The notes under the pieces are model-generated. The model was not told the DNA's origin and made no database searches. It saw nothing but the letters and a program-made list of their open reading frames with translations. Source: Pseudomonas putida (GTDB taxonomy: Bacteria > Pseudomonadota > Gammaproteobacteria > Pseudomonadales > Pseudomonadaceae). Taken from it: DNA of 64,000 nt. This document shows positions 43,220 through 55,703 of the stretch, piece after piece; the stretch's first letter is position 1, and the number at the start of each line of letters is the position of its first letter. The DNA is taken from positions 1,860,001 through 1,924,000 of the forward strand of contig NZ_CP029693.1 of assembly GCF_003228315.1 (NCBI RefSeq), in the 5' to 3' direction. The position numbers were made by a program, and so were the translations under genes.

Positions 43220-43695
43220 GACACCGAAAACTGACTGGCGAGTCGTATTAGACCAAAGATGTAGTGCTGAAAAAAAAGCACTACAAAATGTTTGACGAGG
43301 CAAAAAAGCGAAGGCATGATGGCCTCGCTCCCGCTAATCAGAGGCCCTGGCAAGGGCCTTCGAGGCGATGTTCGCTACTACCCCCGCGAACCGCTTCGTG
43401 TCTGTACCGCCCACAAGGTGTGTTTGACGAGGTTGCCGACTGGAACGAAGTTGTCCCGAGGGACGGAAGCGTAATTAGGTAAACCCGGCACCACACTGAT
43501 GTTCGTACCAAGGCCCACGACGCCCGAATGCGCCCGCAGTTTCGCCCTTACCTGCTCACTTCCCCTCGAGCCCATCGTTCATCCCGTCGCCATCCCCGCC
43601 GATACCGACCTGAGCACCAAAGTCTCTGGTCAGCGAGCGCATGAATATTCCACCGCAGAACAACTTTTCATAAAGACGCGACGAGGTTTATCTCC
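43220..43695 (+). other. Long aceA upstream region with hairpins and a repeat
   Basis: 476 bp without a convincing gene. It contains the hairpin TGTAGTGCT-loop-AGCACTACA (43260-43285), the hairpin AGGCCCTGGCAAGGGCCT (43342-43359), and a 12-base direct repeat TGTTTGACGAGG (43289-43300 and 43421-43432). Two short frames (72 codons plus, 65 codons minus) cross it but show no support. It could be the aceA leader or carry a small RNA. Confidence 0.6.
43260..43285 (+). terminator. Hairpin after the secretin-like gene
   Basis: 9-bp arms TGTAGTGCT / AGCACTACA around an A-rich loop, 41 nt after the stop. No U tract follows, so it is either a weak terminator or part of a structured leader. Confidence 0.4.
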
Positions 43696-45021
43696 ATGGC
43701 ACTGACACGCGAACAGCAAATTGCAGCCCTTGAAAAAGACTGGGCTGAAAACCCGCGCTGGAAAGGCGTGACACGCACCTACTCTGCTGCTGACGTCGTC
43801 CGCCTGCGTGGCTCGGTTCAACCAGAGCACACCTTTGCAAGAATGGGCGCCGAGAAGCTGTGGAACCTGGTCACCCAGGGTGCCAAGCCATCCTTCCGTC
43901 CAGAGAAAGATTTCGTCAACTGCATGGGCGCCCTGACCGGCGGCCAGGCCGTACAACAAGTCAAAGCCGGTATCCAGGCGATCTACCTGTCGGGCTGGCA
44001 AGTAGCCGCGGACAACAACTCCGCCGAATCGATGTACCCGGACCAGTCGCTGTACCCGGTGGACTCGGTTCCAACCGTGGTCAAGCGCATCAACAACTCG
44101 TTCCGTCGCGCCGACCAGATCCAGTGGAAAGCCGGCAAGAATCCGGGCGACGAAGGCTACATCGACTACTTCGCGCCAATCGTGGCTGACGCTGAAGCCG
44201 GTTTCGGCGGCGTACTGAACGCCTACGAGCTGATGAAGAGCATGATCGAAGCAGGCGCCGCCGGCGTTCACTTCGAAGACCAACTGGCTTCCGTGAAGAA
44301 ATGCGGTCACATGGGCGGCAAGGTACTGGTTCCTACCCAGGAAGCAGTGCAGAAGCTGGTCGCTGCCCGTCTGGCAGCTGACGTTGCCGGTACTCCGACC
44401 ATCATCCTGGCCCGTACCGACGCCAACGCAGCCGACCTGCTGACCTCCGACTGCGACCCGTACGACCAGCCATTCGTGACTGGCGAACGCACCCAGGAAG
44501 GCTTCTACAAAGTACGCGCCGGCCTGGACCAGGCGATCGCTCGTGGCCTGGCCTACGCGCCGTACGCCGACCTGATCTGGTGCGAAACCGCCAAGCCGGA
44601 CCTGGACGAGGCTCGTCGCTTCGCCGAAGCGATCAAGAAGGAATACCCGGACCAACTGCTGTCGTACAACTGCTCGCCTTCCTTCAACTGGAAGAAAAAC
44701 CTGGACGACGCGACCATCGCCAAGTTCCAGCGCGAACTGTCCGCCATGGGCTACAAGCACCAGTTCATCACCCTGGCCGGCATTCACAACATGTGGCACA
44801 GCATGTTCAACCTGGCGCACGACTACGCCCGCAACGACATGACTGCCTACGTGAAGCTGCAAGAGCAGGAATTCGCTGACGCCGCCAAGGGTTACACCTT
44901 CGTGGCTCACCAGCAGGAAGTGGGTACCGGCTACTTCGACGACATGACCACCGTGATCCAGGGTGGTTCGTCTTCGGTGACCGCGCTGACCGGTTCGACT
45001 GAAGAAGAACAGTTCCACTGA
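43696..45021 (+). CDS. aceA: Isocitrate lyase
   Basis: A 441-aa enzyme splitting isocitrate to succinate and glyoxylate, the first glyoxylate-shunt step, needed for growth on acetate or fatty acids. The active-site motif KKCGHMGGK has the catalytic Cys203. It is the short E. coli-like form. ATG 43696 has GAGG upstream. No malate synthase or aceK gene is next to it. Confidence 0.97.
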   Translation: MALTREQQIAALEKDWAENPRWKGVTRTYSAADVVRLRGSVQPEHTFARMGAEKLWNLVTQGAKPSFRPEKDFVNCMGALTGGQAVQQVKAGIQAIYLSGWQVAADNNSAESMYPDQSLYPVDSVPTVVKRINNSFRRADQIQWKAGKNPGDEGYIDYFAPIVADAEAGFGGVLNAYELMKSMIEAGAAGVHFEDQLASVKKCGHMGGKVLVPTQEAVQKLVAARLAADVAGTPTIILARTDANAADLLTSDCDPYDQPFVTGERTQEGFYKVRAGLDQAIARGLAYAPYADLIWCETAKPDLDEARRFAEAIKKEYPDQLLSYNCSPSFNWKKNLDDATIAKFQRELSAMGYKHQFITLAGIHNMWHSMFNLAHDYARNDMTAYVKLQEQEFADAAKGYTFVAHQQEVGTGYFDDMTTVIQGGSSSVTALTGSTEEEQFH

Positions 45022-45089
45022 TTCTGCTTCGTCTAAGACATCAGCCGCTGCGGACCGACTGAAAAGCTAACCGCAACGCTGCACATCTG

Positions 45090-45118
45090 ACGCCCCGCCT
45101 GGTTCGGGGCGTTTTTTT
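45090..45118 (+). terminator. aceA terminator
   Basis: ACGCCCCG, loop of 7, CGGGGCGT running into TTTTTT. A classic strong terminator. Confidence 0.92.
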
Positions 45119-45143
45119 GCGCGCAATTCACACCGCAAATCCT

Positions 45144-45233
45144 TGTAGGAGCGAGCCTGCTCGCGATGAGGCACTCACATTTGGCAGAGATGTGGCCTGA
45201 CAGACCGCTATCGCGAGCGGGCTCGCTCCTACA
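45144..45233. repeat. REPIN, 90-nt class
   Basis: TTGTAGGAGCGAGCC ... CGAGCGGGCTCGCTCCTACAA. The right arm has a GCGGGCTC variant. 90 nt, downstream of the aceA terminator. Confidence 0.92.
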
Positions 45234-45512
45234 AGGGGCGGTGGTGTTCGCAGAAAATCACCTACGCAGAGCGCTATCGACGCCAGGAAAGTCCGCTAAA
45301 ACCTCCACCACCGCTACTTGCAGTAACCCCCATATAAGACAACTTCCCAACTTCAAACCGGATAAACAGTTTAAAATCCAAGCCAAACAATATTGATTAT
45401 CATTTAGCTAAAACTATCTTCGTTACATTACCTACAAAACATAATTGACGAAAAATCGGCTAATGCCCGCAACGCAAGGGCTACAGGGGTTTTGGGGCAT
45501 CGCTATGTCCTT

Positions 45513-45541
45513 ATTCCTATAAATAATTTCGCTATAGGAAT
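45513..45541. promoter_or_regulatory. Inverted repeat in the nuo leader
   Basis: ATTCCTATA, 11-nt spacer AATAATTTCGC, TATAGGAAT: perfect 9-bp arms, about 115 bp before nuoA. It could be an operator or an RNA hairpin; an A/T-rich stem would make a weak one. Confidence 0.45.
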
Positions 45542-45657
45542 TTTACTTGCAGGGTGTTTAGCCATAAAATCAGCGGGATTGATTGCTGCGACATATCGTC
45601 ACTGCATTGTTTCTTTTCAAGCTCAGAGACCCTTGCTCTCTGTTAAGGATTACCAGC

Positions 45658-46071
45658 ATGCCCGAAGCGACAGGACTCATGGCCCACAACTGGGGCTTTG
45701 CCATTTTCCTTCTAGGCGTCATCGGCCTCTGTGCCTTCATGCTGGGCGTCTCCAGCCTCCTCGGGTCAAAAGCCTGGGGCCGCAGCAAAAACGAACCGTT
45801 CGAGTCCGGCATGCTACCTACAGGTGGCGCCCGCTTGCGGCTCTCAGCCAAATTCTATCTGGTCGCGATGCTCTTCGTGATTTTCGATATCGAAGCCCTC
45901 TTTCTCTTTGCATGGTCTGTGTCCGTCCGCGAAAGCGGCTGGACCGGATTCGTCGAAGCTCTCGTTTTCATAGCAATTCTGTTGGCAGGTCTTGTCTACC
46001 TATTCCGAGTGGGCGCCCTTGACTGGGCTCCGGAAGCTCGGCGCAAGCGGCAAGCGAAGCTGAAACAATGA
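45658..46071 (+). CDS. nuoA: NADH-quinone oxidoreductase subunit A
   Basis: A 137-aa membrane subunit with three helices; the loop [25 protein letters not shown] contributes to the quinone-site region. ATG 45658 has AAGGA upstream. It is the first gene of the nuoA-N operon for proton-pumping complex I, which oxidises NADH and reduces ubiquinone. Confidence 0.96.
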   Translation: MPEATGLMAHNWGFAIFLLGVIGLCAFMLGVSSLLGSKAWGRSKNEPFESGMLPTGGARLRLSAKFYLVAMLFVIFDIEALFLFAWSVSVRESGWTGFVEALVFIAILLAGLVYLFRVGALDWAPEARRKRQAKLKQ

Positions 46072-46081
46072 GGCTTTGGCA

Positions 46082-46756
46082 ATGCAATACAATCTCACCA
46101 GGATCGACCCCGATGCTCCTAACGAGCAGTATCCGATTGGCCAACGGGAAACCGTTTCCGATCCGTTAGAAGATCAAGTCCACAAAAACATTTTCATGGG
46201 CAAGCTCGAAGACGTGCTTAGCGGCGCCATCAACTGGGGTCGCAAGAACTCCCTGTGGCCGTATAACTTCGGCCTTTCGTGCTGCTACGTGGAAATGACC
46301 ACCGCCTTCACGGCGCCCCACGACATCGCGCGCTTTGGCGCCGAAGTTATCCGGGCATCACCGCGCCAGGCGGATTTCATGGTTATCGCCGGTACCTGCT
46401 TTATCAAGATGGCGCCGATCATCCAGCGTCTCTACGAGCAGATGCTCGAACCGAAATGGGTTATCTCCATGGGTTCGTGCGCCAACTCTGGTGGCATGTA
46501 CGACATCTACTCCGTGGTTCAAGGGGTGGACAAGTTCCTGCCCGTGGACGTCTACGTGCCTGGCTGCCCGCCTCGCCCTGAGGCTTTCCTGCAAGGCTTG
46601 ATGCTGCTGCAGGAGTCGATTGGCCAGGAGCGTCGCCCACTTTCCTGGGTCGTTGGCGATCAAGGCGTCTATCGCGCCGACATGCCATCGGAAAAGGAAA
46701 AGCGCCGCGAACAGCGTATTCAGGTAACCAACCTGCGCAGCCCCGACGAAGTCTGA
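46082..46756 (+). CDS. nuoB: NADH-quinone oxidoreductase subunit B
   Basis: A 224-aa peripheral subunit that ligates the terminal 4Fe-4S cluster N2. The ligands appear in GLSCCYVEM (the adjacent Cys pair), [10 protein letters not shown] and [12 protein letters not shown] 46082 with GAGG 8 nt upstream. Confidence 0.96.
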   Translation: MQYNLTRIDPDAPNEQYPIGQRETVSDPLEDQVHKNIFMGKLEDVLSGAINWGRKNSLWPYNFGLSCCYVEMTTAFTAPHDIARFGAEVIRASPRQADFMVIAGTCFIKMAPIIQRLYEQMLEPKWVISMGSCANSGGMYDIYSVVQGVDKFLPVDVYVPGCPPRPEAFLQGLMLLQESIGQERRPLSWVVGDQGVYRADMPSEKEKRREQRIQVTNLRSPDEV

Positions 46757-46822
46757 TCCAGTTCCGCTGTTTCAAAGAAACGAAAAACTGGCTTCATTCT
46801 TTACGTTGACCGAAAGCGATAA

Positions 46823-48613
<1,791 letters not shown>

Positions 48614-48615
48614 GC

Positions 48616-49113
48616 ATGAACAGCACGCTTATCCAGACAGACCGTTTCACCTTGAGTGAAACCGAGCGCTCGGCCATCGAGCACGAGTTGCATCACTACG
48701 AAGACCCGCGCGCGGCGTCGATCGAAGCTTTGAAGATTGTTCAGAAGGAACGTGGCTGGGTGCCGGACGGCGCCCTGTACGCCATCGGCGAAATCCTGGG
48801 CATCCCCGCCAGCGACGTCGAAGGCGTTGCAACCTTCTATAGTCAGATCTTCCGTCAACCGGTGGGTCGCCACATCATTCGCGTCTGCGACAGCATGGTC
48901 TGCTACATCGGCGGCCACGAGTCCGTAGTCAGCGAAATCCAGAGCAAGCTGGGCATCGGCCTGGGCCAGACCACTGCCGACGGTCGTTTCACCCTGCTGC
49001 CGGTCTGCTGCCTCGGCAACTGCGACAAGGCGCCGGCGCTGATGATCGACGACGACACGTTCGGTGATGTGCAGCCAGCTGGCGTTGCCAAATTGCTCGA
49101 GGGCTACGTATGA
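48616..49113 (+). CDS. nuoE: NADH-quinone oxidoreductase subunit E
   Basis: 165 aa of the NADH-dehydrogenase module carrying 2Fe-2S cluster N1a, with ligands in RVCDSMVCY and [12 protein letters not shown]. The stop overlaps the nuoF start (ATGA). Confidence 0.95.
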   Translation: MNSTLIQTDRFTLSETERSAIEHELHHYEDPRAASIEALKIVQKERGWVPDGALYAIGEILGIPASDVEGVATFYSQIFRQPVGRHIIRVCDSMVCYIGGHESVVSEIQSKLGIGLGQTTADGRFTLLPVCCLGNCDKAPALMIDDDTFGDVQPAGVAKLLEGYV

Positions 49114-50465
49114 CCCTGACTTCCTTCGGTCCTGCCAACCGCATCAAGCGTTCGGCCGAGACTCACCCGCTCACCTGGCGTCTGCGTGACGACGGCGAAG
49201 CCGTCTGGCTCGACGAGTACCAGGCCAAGAACGGTTACGCCGCTGCGCGCAAGGCCTTCGCCGACATGGCTCAGGACGACATCGTCCAGACCGTGAAAGA
49301 CTCCGGCCTCAAGGGCCGCGGCGGTGCAGGCTTCCCCACTGGCGTGAAGTGGGGCCTGATGCCCAAAGACGAATCCATCAACATCCGCTACCTGCTGTGC
49401 AACGCGGACGAAATGGAACCCAATACCTGGAAAGACCGCATGCTGATGGAGCAACTGCCCCATCTGCTGATCGAAGGCATGCTGATCAGTGCCCGCGCTC
49501 TGAAAACCTACCGTGGCTACATCTTCCTGCGTGGCGAGTACACCACCGCCGCCAAGCACCTGAACCGTGCCGTGGAAGAAGCCAAGGCTGCGGGCCTTTT
49601 GGGCAAGAACATTCTGGGTTCGGGTTTTGATTTCGAGCTGTTCGTCCACACCGGCGCCGGGCGTTACATCTGCGGTGAAGAAACCGCACTGATCAACTCC
49701 CTCGAAGGCCGCCGCGCCAACCCGCGCTCCAAGCCACCCTTCCCTGCCGCCGTTGGCGTGTGGGGCAAGCCGACCTGCGTGAACAACGTCGAGACCCTGT
49801 GCAACGTGCCGGCAATCATTGCCGACGGCGTGGACTGGTACAAATCCCTGGCTCGCGAAGGCAGTGAAGACATGGGCACCAAGCTCATGGGCTTCTCCGG
49901 CAAGGTCAAGAACCCTGGCCTGTGGGAGCTGCCGTTCGGCGTGACCGCACGCGAGCTGTTCGAAGACTACGCCGGCGGCATGCGCGACGGTTACAAGCTC
50001 AAGGCCTGGCAGCCAGGCGGAGCCGGTACCGGTTTCCTGTTGCCGGAACACCTGGATGCACAAATGTACGCCGGCGGCATCGCCAAAGTGGGCACCCGTA
50101 TGGGTACCGGCCTGGCCATGGCGGTGGACGACAGCATCAATATGGTGTCCCTGCTGCGCAACATGGAGCAGTTCTTCGCCCGCGAATCCTGCGGCTTCTG
50201 CACCCCTTGCCGTGATGGATTGCCTTGGAGCGTCAAGCTCCTGATGGCGATCGAGAACGGTCAGGGGCAAGCCGGCGACATCGAGACCCTGCTGGGTCTG
50301 GTCGGTTACCTGGGCCCGGGCAAGACCTTCTGTGCTCACGCACCGGGCGCCGTGGAGCCATTGGGCAGCGCCATCAAATACTTCCGCCATGAGTTCGAAG
50401 CCGGTATCGCGCCTGCAAGCGCCGCCGTCCCGCCTCTAGCAAAGCCGATCGTAGTCGGCGCGTAA
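49110..50465 (+). CDS. nuoF: NADH-quinone oxidoreductase subunit F
   Basis: A 451-aa subunit that binds NADH, FMN and 4Fe-4S cluster N3. The Gly-rich nucleotide loop is [16 protein letters not shown], and the cluster ligands are [12 protein letters not shown] plus a distant Cys in [10 protein letters not shown] hairpin follows the gene before nuoG. Confidence 0.96.
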   Translation: MTLTSFGPANRIKRSAETHPLTWRLRDDGEAVWLDEYQAKNGYAAARKAFADMAQDDIVQTVKDSGLKGRGGAGFPTGVKWGLMPKDESINIRYLLCNADEMEPNTWKDRMLMEQLPHLLIEGMLISARALKTYRGYIFLRGEYTTAAKHLNRAVEEAKAAGLLGKNILGSGFDFELFVHTGAGRYICGEETALINSLEGRRANPRSKPPFPAAVGVWGKPTCVNNVETLCNVPAIIADGVDWYKSLAREGSEDMGTKLMGFSGKVKNPGLWELPFGVTARELFEDYAGGMRDGYKLKAWQPGGAGTGFLLPEHLDAQMYAGGIAKVGTRMGTGLAMAVDDSINMVSLLRNMEQFFARESCGFCTPCRDGLPWSVKLLMAIENGQGQAGDIETLLGLVGYLGPGKTFCAHAPGAVEPLGSAIKYFRHEFEAGIAPASAAVPPLAKPIVVGA

Positions 50466-50474
50466 ACGCTTAAA

Positions 50475-50504
50475 AAAAGCGAAGGGTCCGTGCCCTTCGC
50501 TTTT
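50475..50504 (+). terminator. Terminator-like hairpin inside the nuo operon (nuoF-nuoG)
   Basis: AAAAGCGAAGGG, loop TCCGTG, CCCTTCGCTTTT: a perfect 12-bp stem ending in four T's, 10 nt after the nuoF stop, in a 137-nt gap. Because nuoG must be expressed, this is probably an attenuator, an RNA-processing site or a partial terminator. Confidence 0.65.
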
Positions 50505-50602
50505 CGTGCGATGACGCCTTTACCGGCTGTGTTGATTCGCGCGGATGACAAGATTCCATTAGCCACGCCCGCTGACACCGGGCCAACGAAGAACTTTGAA
50601 CC

Positions 50603-53317
50603 ATGGCCACTATCCACGTAGACGGCAAAGCGCTCGAAGTCGACGGGGCAGACAACCTGTTACAGGCATGTCTGTCGCTAGGCCTCGATATTCCGTATTT
50701 CTGCTGGCACCCTGCCCTGGGCAGCGTTGGCGCTTGCCGCCAGTGTGCGGTCAAGCAGTACACCGACGAGAACGACACCCGTGGTCGCATCGTCATGTCC
50801 TGCATGACCCCTGCCACCGACAACACCTGGATCTCCATCGACGATGAAGAATCCAAGGCCTTCCGCGCCAGCGTTGTCGAATGGCTGATGACCAACCACC
50901 CTCACGACTGCCCGGTCTGTGAGGAAGGCGGTCACTGCCACCTGCAAGACATGACGGTAATGACCGGCCACAACGAGCGCCGTTACCGCTTCACCAAGCG
51001 TACCCACCAGAACCAGCAACTGGGCCCGTTCATTTCCCACGAGATGAACCGCTGCATCGCTTGCTACCGCTGCGTGCGCTTCTACAAGGACTACGCCGGC
51101 GGCACCGACCTGGGCGTCTACGGCGCCCACGACAACGTGTACTTCGGTCGCGTTGAAGACGGTGTGCTGGAAAGCGAGTTCTCCGGCAACCTCACCGAGG
51201 TCTGCCCGACCGGTGTGTTCACCGACAAGACCCACTCCGAGCGCTACAACCGCAAGTGGGACATGCAGTTCTCGCCGAGCATCTGCCATGGCTGCTCCAG
51301 CGGCTGCAACATTTCCCCGGGCGAGCGCTACGGTGAACTGCGTCGCATCGAAAACCGCTACAACGGTTCGGTGAACCAGTACTTCCTGTGCGACCGTGGC
51401 CGTTTCGGCTACGGCTACGTCAACCGCACCGACCGTCCACGCCAACCTCTGCTCGCCAACGGCGCCAAGCTGAGCCTGGACGAAGCACTGGATAAAGCCG
51501 CCGATCTGCTGCGCGGTCGCAACATCGTCGGTATCGGTTCGCCTCGCGCCAGCCTCGAAAGCAACTACGCGTTGCGCGAACTGGTCGGTGCCGAGCACTT
51601 CTACTCCGGTATCGAAGCTTCCGAGCTGGAGCGCATCCGTCTGGTCTTGCAGGTGTTGAAAGACAGCCCGCTGCCTGTGCCGAACATGCGCGACATCGAA
51701 GATCACGACGCCGTGTTCGTCCTCGGCGAAGACCTGACCCAGACTGCAGCTCGCATGGCCCTGGCCCTGCGTCAATCGGTCAAGGGCAAGGCCGAAGAGA
51801 TGGCCGACGCCATGCGCGTTCAGCCTTGGCTCGACGCCGCAGTGAAGAACATCGGTCAGCACGCGCTGAACCCGCTGTTCATCGCCAGCCTGGCTGAAAC
51901 CAAGCTCGACGACATCGCCGAAGAGTGTGTTCACGCCGCTCCGGACGACCTGGCCCGCATCGGTTTCGCCGTCGCTCACGCCCTCGACGCCAGCGCGCCT
52001 GCCGTCGAAGGTCTGGATGCCGAAGCCCTGGAGCTGGCCAAGCGAATCGCCGACGCCCTGCTCGCTGCCAAGCGCCCGCTGATCATCGCCGGTACTTCCC
52101 TGGGCTCCAAAGCCTTGATCGAAGCTGCCGCGAACATCGCCAAGGCCCTGAAGCTGCGCGAGAAGAACGGTTCCATCAGCCTGATCGTGCCAGAGGCCAA
52201 CAGCCTCGGCCTGGCCATGCTCGGTGGCGAATCGGTCGATGCCGCACTGCAAGCAGTGATCGACGGCAAGGCCGACGCCATCGTCGTGCTGGAAAACGAT
52301 CTGTACACCCGTACCGACAAGGCCCGTGTCGACGCGGCCCTGAACGCTGCGAAAGTGCTGATCGTCGCCGACCATCAGAAGACCGCCACCACTGACCGTG
52401 CCCACCTGATCCTGCCAGCCGCCAGCTTCGCCGAAGGCGACGGTACCCTGGTCAGCCAGGAAGGCCGTGCCCAGCGCTTCTTCCAGGTGTTCGACCCGCA
52501 ATACATGGACGCGAGCATCCTGGTTCACGAAGGCTGGCGCTGGTTGCACGCCCTGCGCGCAACCCTGCTGAACCAGGCCATCGACTGGACCCAGCTGGAC
52601 CACGTCACCGCTGCGGTCGCTTCGAGCACCCCGCAACTGGCCGCCATCGTCGACGCCGCACCGTCCGCCGCGTTCCGCATCAAGGGTCTGAAGCTGGCCC
52701 GTGAACCGCTGCGTTACTCCGGTCGTACCGCCATGCGCGCCGACATCAGCGTGCACGAACCGCGTACCCCGCAAGACAAGGACACCGCTTTCGCCTTCTC
52801 CATGGAAGGTTACTCGGGTTCGGCCGAACCACGTCAGCAAGTGCCATTCGCCTGGTCTCCGGGCTGGAACTCGCCGCAAGCCTGGAACAAGTTCCAGGAC
52901 GAAGTCGGTGGTCACATCCGCGCTGGCGACCCGGGCACCCGCCTGATCGAAAGCACCGGTGACTCGCTGAACTGGTTCGCAGCTGTTCCGCGCGCGTTCA
53001 ACCCGGCTCCGGGCACCTGGCAGGCCGTGCCGTTCTTCCACCTGTTCGGCAGCGAAGAGAACTCTTCGAAAGCCGCTCCGGTCCAGGAACGCATTCCGGC
53101 CGCTTACGTCGCACTGGCCAAGTCCGAAGCCGACCGCCTGGGTGTCAACGACGGCGCCATGCTCAGCTTGAACGTGGCTGGCCAGACCCTGCGTCTGCCA
53201 CTGCGAATCAACGAAGAGCTGGGCGCCGGTCTGGTGGCACTGCCTGCGGGCATCGCCGGCATCCCGCCAGCAATCTTTGGCAAATCCGTTGACGGTCTGC
53301 AGGAGGCAGCTCAATGA
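50603..53317 (+). CDS. nuoG: NADH-quinone oxidoreductase subunit G
   Basis: The 904-aa large iron-sulfur subunit: an N-terminal 2Fe-2S domain ([15 protein letters not shown]), the His-ligated N5 site ([12 protein letters not shown]), a 4Fe-4S site ([11 protein letters not shown] ... CPTGVF), and the extra N7 site Cys228, Cys231, Cys235 and Cys263. These N7 positions are the same numbers I recall for E. coli. A long molybdopterin-oxidoreductase-like domain follows. The stop overlaps the nuoH start. Confidence 0.96.
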   Translation: MATIHVDGKALEVDGADNLLQACLSLGLDIPYFCWHPALGSVGACRQCAVKQYTDENDTRGRIVMSCMTPATDNTWISIDDEESKAFRASVVEWLMTNHPHDCPVCEEGGHCHLQDMTVMTGHNERRYRFTKRTHQNQQLGPFISHEMNRCIACYRCVRFYKDYAGGTDLGVYGAHDNVYFGRVEDGVLESEFSGNLTEVCPTGVFTDKTHSERYNRKWDMQFSPSICHGCSSGCNISPGERYGELRRIENRYNGSVNQYFLCDRGRFGYGYVNRTDRPRQPLLANGAKLSLDEALDKAADLLRGRNIVGIGSPRASLESNYALRELVGAEHFYSGIEASELERIRLVLQVLKDSPLPVPNMRDIEDHDAVFVLGEDLTQTAARMALALRQSVKGKAEEMADAMRVQPWLDAAVKNIGQHALNPLFIASLAETKLDDIAEECVHAAPDDLARIGFAVAHALDASAPAVEGLDAEALELAKRIADALLAAKRPLIIAGTSLGSKALIEAAANIAKALKLREKNGSISLIVPEANSLGLAMLGGESVDAALQAVIDGKADAIVVLENDLYTRTDKARVDAALNAAKVLIVADHQKTATTDRAHLILPAASFAEGDGTLVSQEGRAQRFFQVFDPQYMDASILVHEGWRWLHALRATLLNQAIDWTQLDHVTAAVASSTPQLAAIVDAAPSAAFRIKGLKLAREPLRYSGRTAMRADISVHEPRTPQDKDTAFAFSMEGYSGSAEPRQQVPFAWSPGWNSPQAWNKFQDEVGGHIRAGDPGTRLIESTGDSLNWFAAVPRAFNPAPGTWQAVPFFHLFGSEENSSKAAPVQERIPAAYVALAKSEADRLGVNDGAMLSLNVAGQTLRLPLRINEELGAGLVALPAGIAGIPPAIFGKSVDGLQEAAQ

Positions 53318-54321
53318 CCTGGTTCACTCCTGAAGTGATCGACATCATCATCGCGGTCCTCAAGGCCGTGGTGATTCTGCTGGCCGTGGTGATCTGCGGC
53401 GCCCTGCTCAGCTGGGTCGAGCGTCGTCTGCTCGCCCTCTGGCAGGACCGTTACGGTCCGAACCGTGTCGGTCCGTTCGGTGCGTTCCAGATCGCCGCCG
53501 ACATGATCAAGATGTTCTTCAAGGAAGACTGGACGCCTCCATTCGCCGACAAGATGATCTTCACCCTGGCACCGGTCGTGGCCATGAGCGCCCTGCTGAT
53601 TGCCTTTGCGATCATCCCGATCACCCCGACCTGGGGTGTGGCGGACCTGAACATCGGCATCCTGTTCTTCTTCGCCATGGCCGGTCTGTCGGTCTACGCG
53701 GTGTTGTTCGCCGGTTGGTCGAGTAACAACAAGTTCGCCCTTTTGGGCAGCTTGCGTGCCTCGGCTCAGACCGTGTCGTACGAAGTGTTCATGGGCCTGT
53801 CGCTGATGGGCATCGTGATCCAGGTCGGTTCGTTCAACATGCGCGACATCGTTGATTACCAGGCCCAGCACCTGTGGTTCATCATCCCGCAGATCTTCGG
53901 TTTCCTGACCTTCTTCATCGCCGGCGTCGCCGTGACTCACCGTCACCCGTTCGACCAGCCGGAAGCGGAACAGGAACTGGCCGACGGTTACCACATTGAA
54001 TACGCCGGCATGAAATGGGGCATGTTCTTCGTGGGCGAGTACATCGGCATCGTGCTGATCTCGGCACTGCTGGTGACCTTGTTCTTCGGTGGCTGGCACG
54101 GTCCGTTCGGCATCCTGCCGCAGATCCCGTTCATCTGGTTCGCACTGAAAACCGGTTTCTTCATCATGATGTTCATCCTGCTGCGCGCTTCGATTCCGCG
54201 CCCACGGTATGACCAAGTGATGGATTTCAGCTGGAAGTTCTGCCTGCCGCTGACCCTCGTCAACATGCTGGTGACCGCTGCGATCGTGTTGCTCAACACG
54301 CCCGCCGTCGCGGCTCAGTGA
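53314..54321 (+). CDS. nuoH: NADH-quinone oxidoreductase subunit H
   Basis: A 335-aa membrane subunit (eight helices) at the junction with the peripheral arm, forming part of the quinone tunnel. [21 protein letters not shown] and the acidic loop [20 protein letters not shown] are conserved. ATGA overlap with nuoG. Confidence 0.96.
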   Translation: MTWFTPEVIDIIIAVLKAVVILLAVVICGALLSWVERRLLALWQDRYGPNRVGPFGAFQIAADMIKMFFKEDWTPPFADKMIFTLAPVVAMSALLIAFAIIPITPTWGVADLNIGILFFFAMAGLSVYAVLFAGWSSNNKFALLGSLRASAQTVSYEVFMGLSLMGIVIQVGSFNMRDIVDYQAQHLWFIIPQIFGFLTFFIAGVAVTHRHPFDQPEAEQELADGYHIEYAGMKWGMFFVGEYIGIVLISALLVTLFFGGWHGPFGILPQIPFIWFALKTGFFIMMFILLRASIPRPRYDQVMDFSWKFCLPLTLVNMLVTAAIVLLNTPAVAAQ

Positions 54322-54333
54322 GGATAGAGAATC

Positions 54334-54879
54334 ATGAAGTACATTTTTGACATCGTGCATGGCCTCTACACCCAGCTTCGCAGCCTGGTGATGATTTTCG
54401 GCCACGCCTTCCGCAAGCGCGACACGCTGCAGTACCCGGAAGAACCGGTCTACCTGCCGCCGCGCTACCGTGGCCGTATCGTCCTGACCCGCGACCCCGA
54501 CGGTGAAGAGCGCTGCGTAGCCTGCAACCTGTGCGCCGTGGCTTGCCCGGTCGGTTGCATCTCGCTGCAGAAAGCCGAAACCGAAGACGGTCGCTGGTAC
54601 CCGGACTTCTTCCGCATCAACTTCTCGCGCTGCATTTTCTGCGGCCTCTGCGAGGAAGCCTGCCCGACCACCGCGATCCAGCTGACACCGGATTTCGAAA
54701 TGGCCGAGTTCAAACGTCAGGACCTGGTGTACGAGAAAGAAGATCTGCTGATCTCCGGCCCCGGCAAAAACCCTGATTACAACTTCTATCGTGTTGCAGG
54801 TATGGCGATTGCCGGTAAGCCGAAAGGTACCGCGCAGAATGAAGCCGAACCGATCAACGTGAAGAGCTTGCTGCCTTAA
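54334..54879 (+). CDS. nuoI: NADH-quinone oxidoreductase subunit I
   Basis: A 181-aa subunit with two ferredoxin-type 4Fe-4S motifs, [12 protein letters not shown] and [12 protein letters not shown] (clusters N6a and N6b), feeding electrons to N2. ATG 54334, preceded by an AGGA site. Confidence 0.96.
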   Translation: MKYIFDIVHGLYTQLRSLVMIFGHAFRKRDTLQYPEEPVYLPPRYRGRIVLTRDPDGEERCVACNLCAVACPVGCISLQKAETEDGRWYPDFFRINFSRCIFCGLCEEACPTTAIQLTPDFEMAEFKRQDLVYEKEDLLISGPGKNPDYNFYRVAGMAIAGKPKGTAQNEAEPINVKSLLP

Positions 54880-54888
54880 GGAAGAAAG

Positions 54889-55392
54889 ATGGAATTCGCT
54901 TTCTATTTCGCATCGGGTATCGCTGTGGTGTCCACGCTTCGCGTGATCACCAACACCAACCCCGTGCACGCCCTGCTCTACCTGATCATTTCGCTGATCG
55001 CCGTGGCCATGACGTTCTTCGCCCTCGGCGCACCGTTTGCCGGTGTTCTGGAAGTGATCGCCTACGCTGGCGCCATCATGGTGCTGTTCGTGTTCGTGGT
55101 GATGATGCTGAACCTGGGCCCGGCCTCGGTTCAGCAGGAGCGCGTCTGGCTCAAGCCCGGTATCTGGGGCGGCCCGGTCGCCCTCGCAGCCTTGCTGCTG
55201 GTTGAACTGCTGTATGTGCTGTTCTCCCACCAGAGCGGTCAGGCCGTCGGCCACACCACCGTAGACGCCAAGGCCGTGGGCATCAGCCTGTTCGGTCCTT
55301 ACCTGCTGGTGGTCGAACTCGCCTCGATGCTGCTGCTCGCCGCAGCCGTCACGGCGTTCCACTTGGGCCGCAACGAAGCCAAGGAGCAATGA
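54889..55392 (+). CDS. nuoJ: NADH-quinone oxidoreductase subunit J
   Basis: A 167-aa membrane subunit with about five helices. The [16 protein letters not shown] helix contains the pi-bulge region conserved in NuoJ/ND6. AAGGAAG precedes the ATG. Confidence 0.95.
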   Translation: MEFAFYFASGIAVVSTLRVITNTNPVHALLYLIISLIAVAMTFFALGAPFAGVLEVIAYAGAIMVLFVFVVMMLNLGPASVQQERVWLKPGIWGGPVALAALLLVELLYVLFSHQSGQAVGHTTVDAKAVGISLFGPYLLVVELASMLLLAAAVTAFHLGRNEAKEQ

Positions 55393-55394
55393 CG

Positions 55395-55703
55395 ATGCCT
55401 GCTATCCCCATGGAGCATGGTCTGGCGGTCGCCGGCATCCTGTTCTGCCTCGGTCTGGTCGGCCTGATGGTCCGCCGCAACATTCTCTTCGTGCTGATGA
55501 GCCTGGAGGTCATGATGAATGCCTCCGCACTGGCGTTCATCGTTGCCGGTAGCCGCTGGGCGCAGCCGGATGGACAGATCATGTTCATCCTGGTGATCAG
55601 CCTGGCAGCCGCCGAGGCCAGTATCGGCCTGGCGATTCTGTTGCAACTGTATCGCCGCTTCCACACGCTCGATATCGACGCTGCCAGTGAGATGCGCGGA
55701 TGA
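55395..55703 (+). CDS. nuoK: NADH-quinone oxidoreductase subunit K
   Basis: A 102-aa, three-helix membrane subunit with the membrane glutamates in LEVMMNA and [11 protein letters not shown] used in proton transfer. ATG 55395 rather than 55389, because AAGGAG (55381-55386) is 8 nt from the former and only 2 nt from the latter. It overlaps nuoL by ATGA. Confidence 0.95.
   Translation: MPAIPMEHGLAVAGILFCLGLVGLMVRRNILFVLMSLEVMMNASALAFIVAGSRWAQPDGQIMFILVISLAAAEASIGLAILLQLYRRFHTLDIDAASEMRG

Larger units (their letters stand above)
45022..45657 (+). other. aceA-nuoA intergenic region with nuo promoter
   Basis: 636 bp: the aceA terminator, a REPIN, then about 400 bp of A/T-rich DNA that must hold the nuo promoter. 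Visible elements are a plausible sigma70 pair TTGATT (45393-45398) / TATCTT (45415-45420) at 16 bp, and the inverted repeat ATTCCTATA/TATAGGAAT at 45513-45541. No gene is supported. Confidence 0.65.

Noticed and set aside
43264..43575. Two short frames (plus 43264-43482, minus 43378-43575) upstream of aceA
   Set aside because: They overlap hairpins and a direct repeat, have no ribosome site and resemble no protein family I know.
45390..45405. Possible Fur or Anr/Fnr box in the nuo leader (TTGATTATCATTT)
   Set aside because: Only half of either consensus is present; too weak to claim.
50678..53314. 878-codon minus-strand frame opposite nuoG
   Set aside because: Antisense shadow of nuoG with no independent support.
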